In this document: piece after piece, positions 33,801 to 44,427 of the stretch | Position numbering within the stretch: the stretch's first letter is position 1 | How the letters are laid out: every line of letters starts with the position of its first letter | Origin: Ceratothoa steindachneri | Lineage: Eukaryota; Arthropoda; Malacostraca; Isopoda; Cymothoidae | Length of the DNA: 64,000 nt | NCBI GenBank assembly: GCA_963969495.1 | Contig: OZ018333.1 | Location: forward strand, 90,015,865-90,079,864 | Direction: 5' to 3' | Notes under the pieces: model-generated | Databases searched by the model: none | Told to the model about the DNA's origin: nothing | Seen by the model: the letters and a program-made list of their open reading frames with translations, nothing else | Position numbers and translations under genes: made by a program

Positions 33801-34831
33801 GGGTCGCCAGGAGGCCGCGAAAGGGAGGTTGGGGAAGATAGCTTCGGCCAGCCTCACAGCCTTGGCCCTGATGCGACGGCGAGAAATAGAACCCAACGAG
33901 ATGCACAACCGCGCGAAATTCTCGCTGTCCTTTGAGGATGTCTGGGCGTGCAGGTCTATCTTCTCGGCACGACAGTTTAACGTTGGGTTCTAGAGGAAGG
34001 GAGGAGTATTCTCTCTGGCAAAGGGTTTTGAAACACTATCACCACGAGATGCGGTTAGGGAGGAGGATGTATATGTATGGTGTATTTTTAAGTTATACGC
34101 CCCCTTTAGGTGAAATGTGCGAAATAGAGGAACTCTTCTCGATGTAGCAGGCTGGGTTATGCGATCAACGAGCTTCCTTAGGATAACGGAAAATATATAG
34201 CTGGATTCTTTATTCATTGGTAAACAGCTGGAAGAAGCCTTAGAATGGCGAACGAATATAGCAACTTCTTGCTTCTTGAATAATAATGATTGCCAACTCC
34301 CCTCCACAAAAATACACTTCTAAAAATAGTCATTCTATCTACTCATAATTCTACAAAATTCAACTAATGAGGATTGAGATGCATTTAATTGTCATACTTA
34401 TATTCATTTTTGGAATAACAGACCTTAGCGTTAACAAATTGACCAATCAGCTTTTAGACATATGCACTGCAATAATTGTCCAATCATCGTCACAATAGAT
34501 TTAAAAGGTTAATAACACTCAAACCGTTTCGAATATAAACACGGCTAAATCAGAGTTCACAAACTGCTACACTACCGAATGTATGTTCTCGGTAAAGGAG
34601 ATAAAGGCTTGGAACAGAGACCTCAATAGCGTGAACTCTTCCCTACGACGTCTCACAAGGAGAATAACAGAAGCTCTAAGTAGAATTGACTAAAAAATGT
34701 CGCTATTTGTGACTCGCACGATTCGTGCTCCCCAAAAGTCCATTAAATTGGTCCATTACCTTACTACCTGGCACAGGAGGCAACGGTTTCGGAGAGCTCC
34801 TTTACCGACCGAGTAAACTGGGATTTTCGTT
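33801..34831. other. Unassigned AT-rich stretch
   Basis: No coding domain is recognisable. The first 180 bases could still be 5' sequence of LINE A copy 6. Positions 34152-34265 are a diverged copy of a dispersed repeat that recurs at 35245-35365. The remainder shows no pattern I can identify. Confidence 0.4.
34152..34265 (+). repeat. Dispersed repeat, partner at 35245-35365
   Basis: The words GATCAACGAGCTTCCTTAGG, ATATATAGCTGGATTCTTTA, GGTAAACAGCTGGAA and GGCGAACG occur in the same order and spacing here and at 35245-35365, with scattered substitutions. It is one diverged copy of a repeat whose later copy forms the start of a tandem duplication. Confidence 0.75.
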
Positions 34832-35020
34832 CCTTTATTTACAAGAGGATAATACCTCATACTGGGGAGTTTAGCTTTCCATTTACAGAAGAGAGAATAC
34901 TACAAACCTGTAAGTCCTTCTTCCCATTTACGAAAAAGAATAATACAAAGTGGGAAGTCTATCTTCCTATTTACGAAAGAGGATAATATATACCATGAAG
35001 TTTGTTCCCATTTAGAAGGT
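34832..35020 (+). repeat. Minisatellite, about 43-bp units, four to five diverged copies
   Basis: Units begin near 34832, 34877, 34920, 34964 and 35007, each with the theme TTCC(C/T)ATTTAC(G)AA(A)(A/G)AG(A)ATAATA followed by GGGAAGT-like sequence. Spacing is 43-45 bp. Units differ by many substitutions, so the array is old. I infer no coding function. Confidence 0.65.
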
Positions 35021-35089
35021 TCAGTGTGTGAACTTTTAAATGTTCTACTTGGTTCGCCCCCCCCACATGTGCCATTTCCACCCGGCATG

Positions 35090-35245
35090 GTGGTTCCGTT
35101 CTTATATTTCCGATACCGCCTTTGTGGTTGTGGCAGTGCAGCCACACCTGGATCAGAGGTCTGCTGTAATTTCTGCGTAGATTCACCCCGTTATTCGAGT
35201 TCAACGCGGGGGACTTCTGCCGTGTCGTGGTATGGTTACCGATGC
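35090..35245 (+). mobile_element. Family A endonuclease fragment
   Basis: A short plus-strand piece resembles the family A endonuclease where it codes for the strand after FALDT: the words GTGCAGC.ACACCTGGAT, GAGGT.TGCTGT.ATTTC.GCGTA and GGGGGACTTC..CCGTGTCGTGG line up with 9660-9760. It is truncated on both sides and too diverged to code. Confidence 0.6.
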
Positions 35246-35297
35246 CATGTGATCAACGAGCTTCCTTAGGATAACGGGCAAATATATAGCTGGATTC

Positions 35298-35835
35298 TTT
35301 ATTCCTTGGTAAACAGCTGGAACAAGCCTCGGAATGGCGAACGGATATGACAACTTCTTTCTTTTTGAACGTCGGAAGGTGCTGGTAGTGCACCCACGGG
35401 CATGGTTACCAGATTTTGAATACTAAAATATGGGACACTCAAATTGGAGAGGTAATTAAACAATATACTGAACACATGCAACTTAGGTGAAGTTACGCGC
35501 GCAGCGCGAAGTCTCTTACCTTGGGTCCAGATTGCCCAGGACCTACTTTATTAATTTTTCTTTTGTTTTATTCCTTGGTAAACAGCTGGAACAAGCCTCG
35601 GAATGGCGAACGGATATGACAACTTCTTTCTTTTTGAACGTCGGAAGGTGCTGGTAGTGCACCCACGGGCATGGTTACCAGATTTTGAATACTAAAATAT
35701 GGGACACTCAAATTGGAGAGGTAATTAAACAATATACTGAACACATGCAACTTAGGTGAAGTTACGCGCGCAGCGCGAAGTCTCTTACCTTGGGTCCAGA
35801 TTGCCCAGGACCTACTTTATTAATTTTTCTTTTGT
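35298..35835 (+). repeat. Perfect tandem duplication, 2 x 269 bp
   Basis: The unit 35298-35566 is repeated at 35567-35835, and I see no difference between the two by eye. The junctions share TTTTA/TTTAT, so slippage or unequal exchange at a short homology could explain it. Each unit contains the end of the dispersed repeat and a GC-rich island with CGCGCGCAGCGCG. Confidence 0.9.
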
Positions 35836-36519
35836 TTTAATGTGTGTTCATTGTAGATTTTGTTATAAACGGCTGTTCATTACATATGTCGAAGCATTGT
35901 AATATTGCATTCATGCATATTTTGAAGCAAGTCGCTTTATAACTAAATTAACTTGCTATCATTTATTGAGTAAATTGTAGAAAAATAAAATACACATGAT
36001 TAAAATCTTTCCATAATCCCTTCAAAATTAGTATCCCCGTTGTTGTTACTATGTCATTTCCCCATTTTTATTTTCGCATCTCTTTACTTTTCTTTTATTC
36101 TTTGTATTTTGATGTTATAATAAATAAAGGAACCATAGGAGCGGCAAGAAAGGGCCGATTATTCTTGGCTCTTCGCCCTTCTCCCTCTCGTGCAAGGCAA
36201 ACTTCGGTGTTGGGGCCTGGAGGGTACACTAGTATTCAGGAGTCGTTTAAGATCTTCTTGCGCAGCCACGGAGGAAGAGTTCGATGTAGTAGTCCCTGAT
36301 GGGGATTGTAGAACACGTTACTAGGGGGCTTGGGGTGCGTTCTTCTACTCCCCTAGAAAGGAAAGACGACTAAACCTTATAGTGGCCGCTAAGGTGAGAA
36401 CGGGATCAATGGCGGTAATGGGTGGGTGTGTCGTAACCAACCAACCTCTCCTTGTGAAACCAAAGAGAAGTCTAAAGAATAGAAATTAAGGAGAGAAAAG
36501 CGTATTATTTGTACCCATG
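35836..36519. other. Unassigned stretch
   Basis: The first 280 bases are AT-rich. From about 36120 the base composition is balanced and a 60-codon plus-strand frame ends near 36299, but it has no recognisable domain. I make no gene call. Confidence 0.4.
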
Positions 36520-37143
36520 GAAGATTTTCACCCCTGAAATGATAAGGTTTGAAGCATCATAGAGAAGCCCATTCAGGTCGATAGAGGATAATTCCTTGAG
36601 CTCCGACCAATGCTTGTGTCATTTCCTCTTCCATCTTAACACGTCGAAGAAGCGGAGAGCTTTTAATAATACCTAGAATCATGTGCTCCATCTTCAAATT
36701 GATGTAGGAGAAAAATATGGATTGTTAGGCACACTTTTGTGAGAGTCAAACAACGTGACGAATCCCGTTGATGTAACTGAATGATCACTAAATGTTCCAA
36801 ATTGCGACACTTCTCAAGGACCTTTTGGGTGAAGTGACTACCCATTGTCCAGATGGACGTACCTGATCGAGTTCCAGATTGAAGAGCCTCAAATTAGTTC
36901 CTTCCAGCGTCTGTTAACAAACTGAACATCATTAACTAAGAAGGATGGTTCTAACAAGGAGAAGATTCCTTCCATGACCAAATCAAGGAGGTCTTCAATG
37001 ACCCTTGTCATTTTCTCTCCAAGGGCGAGGTAACAGGGGCATGGTTGCGGAGGACACAATAGGGTGGTGACAAATTGGGGCCGAAGGTGGTTCTCAAGCA
37101 GATTTATGCATAGACCCAAGAGTACGGAAGCGTTCAAATGCAA
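36520..37143 (-). pseudogene. F-box/LRR-like protein relic
   Basis: On the minus strand, the segment near 37040-36890 reads VIEDLLDLVMEGIFSLLEPS, then VQFVNRRWKELI. This fits the F-box pattern (L..E...IFS.L.......V...W..L). A TGA follows at once, then GSSIWNSIRYVHLDN in the same frame, matching the usual segment after an F-box. After a frameshift comes GSHFTQKVLEKCRNLEHLVI (about 36843-36780), which looks like a leucine-rich repeat. Near 36580 LKELSSIDLNGLLYDASNL looks like another. F-box proteins are substrate adaptors of SCF ubiquitin ligases. The stop and shifts make this a relic, or an exon set whose breaks are misread introns. No flanking splice sites convinced me. Confidence 0.5.
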
Positions 37144-37279
37144 ATGGATAAAAAGACTATTTGAAGATGGCCATCAAATAGACTCATGTCCATCTTCGAG
37201 AAAAAGTTGCCCACCTGCTCAACTCAGCTGAAAATCGGAAAAATAACATTCAAACAGTAAACCATTCCACAAATAATCA

Positions 37280-37858
37280 CATTCGCAGGAACACCAATCC
37301 GAATACAGGAAGAACTTCCCACTCCAATTCAATTTCGATCGTGCCTGATGTTTAGACACCCTGCCAAATATTGTAAAACTGATCCACAATTATGCTTCAA
37401 ATGCAGAGCAAAAGAAAGATGCATTAACTGCGGAGATAACCACCGCGCATTCAAGAGAACATGTCCGCACTTCAACTTTCATCAGGATTAGAACTGCCCG
37501 TTTTGGCATCCGAATGTACCAAGCCTTAAAAGATATGGCCCAAGAAGGAAGAACGGTGAGTACTCCAACTTATGCTACCGTTGCTACCACCACCAAAGCT
37601 CCAACCACTGAATTAGCTTCCAAACCAACATTGGACCTATCAGTCCTCAACAAAACCTCAATATCCAAGGAAAACAGCCTAGGACCCCTAGAAAGCCCAA
37701 AACTAACACCCCACAACGTCCAAACTGATCCACCAACCGCTAAGCACCCGGAAACAGACCTGCCTAAAACGCAATCACACAAAAAAGAAGCCACCGCGAA
37801 TCCTCAAAATCTGTCACTTCCTCCTCCTCACCAACTAAAAGCCCATAATTCAAAGTAA
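37280..37858 (+). pseudogene. LINE D ORF1 remnant (CCHC knuckles and Pro/Thr-rich tail)
   Basis: The knuckle region reads CLMFRHPAKYCKTD, CFKC and CINCGDNHRAFKRTC across about 37335-37465. A frameshift then leads into an open stretch 37514-37858 rich in Thr, Pro, Ser and Lys, which is typical of the C-terminus of Jockey ORF1 proteins (compare LINE B at 3752-4096). A stop near 37490 and the shift make it non-coding. Confidence 0.65.
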
Positions 37859-38479
37859 CCCCAAGAAACGGTTCATCTAACACAAACTATATGCTACGAG
37901 AGTGAGCTACTCTCACCCCTCCACAACAAACCCATAAACTCACAACCCCTGACCCCAGTCTCCCATTGCCTGGCATCTAAAGCCGAGAAAACTGCACCGT
38001 CTGGCTCAATCACACTAACACAAAATAGAAGCACAAAGCTCCAAAGACTTTTTCATTTTTCAAATATCACCACATAGATTACCAACTTCACCAATGTCCA
38101 CATATTCAACTACAAATATAGAAGAATCGGCTATAAACAAAGAACTGGATACCAATAAGAATGCCTCCAGACATACAGCCGCACTGTCAATACAATGTTC
38201 ACAACAAAAACTCTCACCCGCTAGCCAAAGAGAAATAGCTCTACTAAGCACCCAGCACAACACAAAACCAAAGCTATAGCGCCCACAGGTAATATATAAG
38301 GAACCTCTCGCTAAGAAAACTAACAATGCGGACAAAATATACAGAACCCGATAATACTAGGCTCGTCGAAACAAACTACACATAAACTCTATATAAAGTC
38401 CGGTAACTCCACCCAATACGGAGCCTCCAAGCATCCTAAATAGATTTACAGACCGATGACTATGACAAACAAACTCAAA

Positions 38480-40560
38480 TCCTGCAATGGAATATTCGTG
38501 GCCTTCGGATCAACTTCGAATCATTACAAAAAATAATCACAGAAAAAGACCCATTGTGCATTTGTCTCAACGAGAAAATGCACTCAAACCCGCAGCAGCA
38601 TCTGAATAACAAATATGATTGTCATTTCATTACAACTTTCTCGACCAAAGTCAACGCCATTTACACGTGAAGAAATATCCCCCACACGCAATACCATTCA
38701 AACACACCCCTAAATGCCATAGCCCTTCGGCTGCATAGCCCAGAGCTCATAACAGTATGTTGTATATACTTCTTCGCTAACCTCTCCCTAAACTGCCCAG
38801 GACCTCGTAGCCCTCTTCGAACAACTACCAAAGCCATTCCTCGGTGACTTCAACGTCAGAAGCCACTACTGGAACGATACAAAAACAAACACTCGAGGAC
38901 GCATCAACAGACCAAATAGAGCGCCAATACATCAAAATCTTCAATACAAATACCCCAACATATTCTCTAACATAGACTTGAGCCTAACCTCCCTTAATTT
39001 CCCCACATAAACTCATAAAGGCGTTCACTCAGACCTATGTGGTAGCGACCACTACCCAATAATGATTACGTTTCTTATCAAAAAGCCCCAATTACCAGGA
39101 AACAATGGAATTATTACCGAGCAAATTGCACCGCCTTCGCATTGACGACAGCCAAACTCCATACCTAATTCAGAGGCGGATATCTGCTACTTCACGGCAG
39201 AACTACACAAAACAGCTGACGAGCACATCCCAAAGACCAACCACAACGCCAGCAGGCACATTACCCCAGAGTGGAACCGACAGTGCCAAGACGATAATGA
39301 AAACGTGATAAAAAAAACTCTCAGAATTTTCATAAAACTAAAACGTTACAGAATTACATAGACTATAAAAGAGAATCTGCCATCGCCCGAAGGACCTTCA
39401 AAGAAGCTAAACGAGCCTCCCGGAAACAATATGTATCTAAAATTAACAAAGGATCTCGGAACAAGACCTTAACCCGGAACACTAACAGAATCGACAAATT
39501 GCGACTTCTCAACCAACCGAATTCTTCGGTACAACAATCCTTTCTCCGTCAACGAATTACAAGCATCCTTAGAAGAAAGCCCAAACACAGCCCCTGGCTA
39601 TGACAAAATCTCAAACCTCATCATAAGTCAAATCCACCCAAACGCCTTAGATCTACTGTTGGACATTTACAACAGCATCTGGACTAATGGCTCCTTCCCA
39701 ATGGATTATAGACCGACCTTTTTGAAACCATGCCGATGCAAAATATTAGAAAGAATGGTCAATGCTAGATTGAAATGGTATCTAGAAACAAACAACCTTC
39801 TGTCCTCAAACCAATATAGTTATAGAAAATACCGCTCAACACTAGATCCTTTAACCTTACTTGACCACGACATCGGCCGAGCATTCAGCGAAGGGAAATT
39901 TGTCACAGCGGTCATTTTTGACATTGCCAATGTCAATGACACGGTCTGGCAACGTCATATACTCAATACTATACACGAGCCAGGAATCAGAGGTCCACTC
40001 GCACTTCATCAAAAACTTCCCAACAATAGAAAATTCACAATAGATCTCCATGGAGCCCAGTCTACACGAGTCAGCCAACACCAAGGAGTACCACAAGGAA
40101 GTGTGCTCAGCACAACCCTGTTCATAATATCAATCCTAATAGAGCCGCAAAATTAGTGGTCGCAGATAACTCACTGCCCACTGAACCAACAAAGACTATT
40201 ACAACCTCTTGGTCGAGGCAGTTAAAAACCATTGGAAGACTGAATTGTTCGCACACGGCCATCAACATCTGCGTAAATAAAAGATGACGTTAACAAATGG
40301 AAGAGCTCTTCCAGAAATTGTCGAAGAGATGAAGTCGTCTTAGGACGCTTACGACTAGGACACACAAAGCTTACCCACAGCTATCCCTTTGTTATCTACG
40401 CCCAGTTATCTACTCCACAGATACTATTAACCTGCACTAGATTCCAGCGACGCCGGGAAAAGTACTTGGGTAACAGTCCAACACTGAAGAAAATCCTCGC
40501 CGACGAACCCCAAACACTGAGAGCAGACTTAAAGCAAAGGAAATTAGAAACTAAAATTTA
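38480..40560 (+). pseudogene. LINE D ORF2 remnant (EN, RT, Cys/His tail)
   Basis: The endonuclease is suggested by QWNIRGLR-like sequence near 38490, FLGDFNVRSHYW near 38840 (frame shifted) and CGSDHYPI near 39040. RT shows NTAPGYDKISNLII (about 39590), ILERMVNARLKWYLE (about 39745), FDIANVNDTVWQRHIL (about 39920) and HQGVPQGSVLSTTL (about 40080). The YVDD box is missing, apparently deleted with the RNase H. The tail reads RLRLGHTKLTHSYPF (about 40350), then LLTCTRFQRRREKYLG. Many stops. Confidence 0.7.
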
Positions 40561-40570
40561 GAAAAAGAAA

Positions 40571-41266
40571 AGCAAAACCCGATCAATTATGAAGCTTTGC
40601 TTCTTTCAATTTTAAAACGCTTTTAATTTAGGCACCATTTTATTACTACCGGTAACCCATTCATTTCAATTCACTTTATCTATCACATCACCATTTACTA
40701 TATAATCACTATAAAATACCGTGCCTGTTTAGACCCATAACTGGGTAAAAGAGGGTATAGAACGCTTTAAAAAAATCACTTCTCTGATAGGGGAACAGGA
40801 ATGGCACCGGCGTGATGAGAGTTTCACGTCGTGAAGGAGACTAAATATGACGACATCGACTTATGAAATAGGTGGAGATCCGGCTCTTTATTAGCTGCAC
40901 TCTTAGAGGAGGCTCTTCTCCCTCTAAGCGAGGAGTGAGAATGAGGACAGACAGGAGAGAAATCAGGTAGGAGACAACAAACGACCCCCATCCCCCAAAT
41001 GAGAGATACGGGGGGATCTGTAATTAACTCTCCCTGGAAATAGAAGATTTTTGTTCTTGTAACTATGGCACTGCTGAGAGAGGCTTCGCCCACTCCTGCA
41101 TCGGGACCCTTTATTCTTCAAATGGGTATACCCTGGCCACTGGTGGGAAGAGGTGGGGTCACATGCGAGGGGAATAAGTATGCTGAATGTGGTTGGTTTT
41201 ATGCGCGTGTGGCACATTGCTGGTTGAGTGCGGATGAAGGACAACCGAGCGAATGGAGAGCTTTTT
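40571..41266. other. Unassigned stretch
   Basis: No domain seen. Short frames on both strands show nothing recognisable. A GA microsatellite begins at its right edge. Confidence 0.4.
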
Positions 41267-41287
41267 GAGAGAGAGAGAGAGAGAGAG
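41267..41287. repeat. (GA)n microsatellite
   Basis: About ten GA dinucleotides, directly before a family A 3' UTR on the minus strand. Confidence 0.9.
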
Positions 41288-41500
41288 CACATCTTGGCAA
41301 TTGCCTAATAGGGCAAAAGTCGCCATACTCACGCTAAATCCTACAGGTAGGCAAGATTATAAAGTAAATAACAATGTATAAATAATAAATACGGTAAAAA
41401 GGTAGAAAGGCTGAGCACAGGCTAAAAAACAACAAAAACAGAAATAAAAAGGCGACAAAGATTCGCGCTCTGGCGTCGGGGGTATGCCTGCCTCCCCCAG
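41288..41500 (-). mobile_element. Family A 3' UTR fragment
   Basis: CATCTTGGCAATTGCC...GGGCAAAAGTCGCC followed by a diverged form of the paired CTAG motif marks the minus-strand 3' UTR of family A. Sequence downstream to about 41500 fits the UTR, but coding sequence of the same strand does not follow. Confidence 0.65.
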
Positions 41501-41503
41501 AGG

Positions 41504-42119
41504 CACTGATAGAGTTACTGCCTTGCTTTTCTTTCGATCCTCTATTCATTCGAAGCTTGACTACGGATGCGAGTTTTATGCATCCGCAGCCGAGCGTGTA
41601 TTGCGGAAGGAGGACTCGATCCACCACACTGGCCTTCACCTGGCGACGGGTGCCTTCCGCACTTCGACAATTGAGAGCCTACTTGTCGATGCTAGGGAGA
41701 TGCCACTCGCTCTGCGCCGTGCATTCCTTGAATGTACGCGTGACTCGGCGCCTCCCTCAGTCACCAACAGCTCTCACTGCTTTCTCAGCTGATCTCAACG
41801 GTGCCTAAGCCGCCAAGAGACACTAGTCATACCATAAGCCCTTCGCCTTTAGGGCCAGGAAACTCATCCGAGAGCTAGGTATAGCTCTCGGCCAGTGGCA
41901 TCCCTGGTTCTGCCCAGGACTCCACCCTAGAGGGTACAACCTTGGACCATTTGTTTCCACAGCCAGTTCAGAGACCGAATTGTGATTTATAGCGACTCAC
42001 AAAGCGCCCTGAGTGCTCTCGGGGCATTGGAATCTCCGCATCCGTGACGCCACGGTTTTGGCAAGCCGGGCAGATGTCAAAATTATCATCTGCTGGGTTC
42101 CTAGACATGTAGGAATTGT
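41504..42119 (+). mobile_element. Family A fragment, RT thumb to RNase H
   Basis: A plus-strand piece starts at the RT thumb (CEFYASAAERVLRKEDSIHH near 41570), passes the connection region, and after a large deletion (about 41950) resumes in RNase H with TVIYSDSQSAL-type sequence and the GFLDM.GI region. It ends at 42119 where sequence reverses strand. Confidence 0.75.
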
Positions 42120-42490
42120 CTCCCATCTTCTTTGCCAAGCAGCCCGGAGAGTTGGCCGTAATCTTGCCATGTAATCGGTGTGAGGAAGAGCGAAACGCTG
42201 GTTTGGTCGCCCAGTCCTCGCGGACTCTTTGGCGCCCTCATTTCCCGTAATTCCTACATGCCCAGGAACACAGCAGAAGATAATTTCGACATCCGCCCCG
42301 TTTGCCAAAACCGTGGCGCTCTGATATCGTAAACGAGGGAATGCGGAGATTCCAATGCCCCGAGAGCACTCAGGGCGCTTCGTGAGTCGCTATAAATCAT
42401 AATCCAGTCTCCTAACCGGGCACAGCGCGTTATCTCCTGTATCAAAAGGTGTATTGAAACAGGCGCGAGTGCGAACTCGCGCAGCGCAGG
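42120..42490 (-). mobile_element. Family A fragment, RNase H, inverted relative to its left neighbour
   Basis: The minus strand codes for IMIYSDSRSALSALGALESP, HVGITGNEGAKES and the region after it. It is an inverted copy of part of 41984-42119, so the two form a palindrome. Confidence 0.75.
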
Positions 42491-44290
42491 CATTGTCTAC
42501 CGTTGAGACACCTACTTGGAGCGCCGGCCCAACCAGGAGGGTAATCCCATCGACCCCTGACCCAACCATCGTTTTAAAAATGCCCGGCCAGCCTCGAAAA
42601 TTTACCGGTCGGGAAAGCAAAGACTCCTCCCCCCCACCCAAGAGCACCACTCCGGCTCAGGCACCCACCAACCAGCACAGGCAGGACAATTGAGACTTTC
42701 CGACCTGGAACGGACAGAGGCAAATAGTCCCAAAATATTAAGGCAATAATCAAATTGGGAGCGAAAGAAACGCTGAGAATGTGGTATATTGGGAACATTG
42801 AGGACAGCATAAAATACCAAAGGAAACCACATATGGACCTACCAGCAGCTGACGAGAGAGAGACCGATGTGCGGTACCAGGGAAAACCAAAATTTGGTTC
42901 CCTCAAAGGACCTCGAAGTCAAAAGAAGGAGTGAGAAAGCAGTGGTTCGTTGTCCTGTTTCAAGCGCACCATCCGCACAACACGGACGAATCTCTCGAGA
43001 TAGAAAGAGCCAACCATCAACCACAACATACACTAAGGTTGCTTCCTTGAATGGTTAAGGGGCGGGGCGAGTTTGCTTTTAATAAATTACATTTGGGGAG
43101 TATTTTAAGTACTCAATTTTGGTGCCTCTGTTTCTCTCAAAAAAAATATCGATGAATTAAGCGAATAAAAATGGGCTCAAATATCTAAGAAATCTGCCTT
43201 CAACGATTGGATCTTTCCTTATATTATTCACTTCTTTTTTTGTGCATCGATTTAATTACTTCTCTTTTTGTTTGGTTTTTATGGTAGGGAGGGGAGAGGG
43301 TGACTGCCGATTGAGGGATATGCAGCCCCGTTCGGAAGTAAGGATAGGGCGATGGAGGGAAAACACAGCAGGGAAAGGGGGAAATGAAAGAGCCACGAAG
43401 AAGAACCGGATTGCGTTGACAAAATATGAAGAAAATCAACGAGGGCATCCCCAACCAAGGTTAGTAGGAGATCGGGGGTATTTTTTTTTTACTAGTTCAC
43501 GGCATCCGTGAATAGACGTCACTAGGACCTCACTGTTCTCTGGTTCACCAATTTATTATTCATATTTATCTTTTTATTTTGAAAATATATTTTGAGATTA
43601 CGAAGGCAAAATTTGTGCGAGATAGAAAACAAGAATAGCTCAGAGGAGACTACTTGGGGCGATCCTAATAACAAAGAGGCTGCCCGACTTTTGGATGGGT
43701 GTAGATGCGTGACAATACTTGCGAACCTGACCAGGAAGATGCCTCTTAAGGGTGGCTGAATCTGCATGGGTATGGGCAGCCTCCGATCTTCTAGTTTGAC
43801 TCCTTCTACCATTTAGATCTAAGTGAAATTGACTCATAATTACGGTACTCACTTGTAACAAGGGTATTTATACACTATAAGTTAAAAAGTTTAAGAGAAA
43901 CACTAATACAGCGACTGGATTTTGAGGATGGAACGAAGAGAGTGAATTCAAATGTTACGCAGTCGAAGGCAGCTGCAGATTCGCTATAAGAAACAGCTGG
44001 CCCTCAGGGGCGGGTGAGCTGCAACCATCCCTGTCTCAGCCTTACCAGGCAGATGATAGATAAGGTGTTAATTCATAGTAATTAATTTTATACAAATAAA
44101 TAATATACTTTTATATTCCATTCAGTATTTTTTTCATTTTTTTAATGATTTTTAACACAAAATACTATCAGGTTTAATAAATTAATTCAACTTTACAGTA
44201 AAACACTTTTTCCGAGCTGCAACTAGTACAGCACGATTCCCCGGGATTACGGTGTCTCCGGTCTCAGTGTTATGGAAACAAATAAATATA
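42491..44290. other. Unassigned stretch
   Basis: A plus-strand frame at 42454-42693 is rich in Pro, Thr and Arg but has no recognisable domain, and it starts inside the family A fragment. From 43060 on the sequence is AT-rich with a few short frames of no clear identity. I make no gene call. The mariner left end begins at 44293. Confidence 0.4.
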
Positions 44291-44427
44291 TACGAGAGGC
44301 GGTCAATAGGTTTTGCGAATCGGTAGGGCAAAACAGAGGAAGGGGGATGGCTGTTTGTGGGGGTGTTAGGGCAAGTTATGACAAGTCAGGACTTGCAGCC
44401 GCACGCTCCTGCCTCGTCAATTCAAGA

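Larger units (their letters stand above)
37180..40570 (+). mobile_element. Family D Jockey-like LINE, AT-rich, decayed
   Basis: A fourth Jockey-like family, with remnants of ORF1 (zinc knuckles near 37340-37470), endonuclease (38480-39080), linker (39100-39480), RT (39530-40140) and the Cys/His tail (40330-40560). RNase H is almost wholly deleted between about 40150 and 40330. The copy is rich in A and C on the coding strand, unlike the GC-rich family A, and carries more lesions than families B and C. The boundaries are approximate. Confidence 0.75.

Noticed and set aside
42463..42482. Perfect 8-bp hairpin GCGCGAGT/ACTCGCGC with a GCGA loop
   Set aside because: One such perfect hairpin is expected by chance in a window of this size, and there is no context for a terminator or structured RNA.
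42454..42693. Pro/Thr-rich plus-strand open frame
   Set aside because: It begins inside the inverted family A fragment and has no recognisable domain. It is too short and compositionally biased to support a gene.
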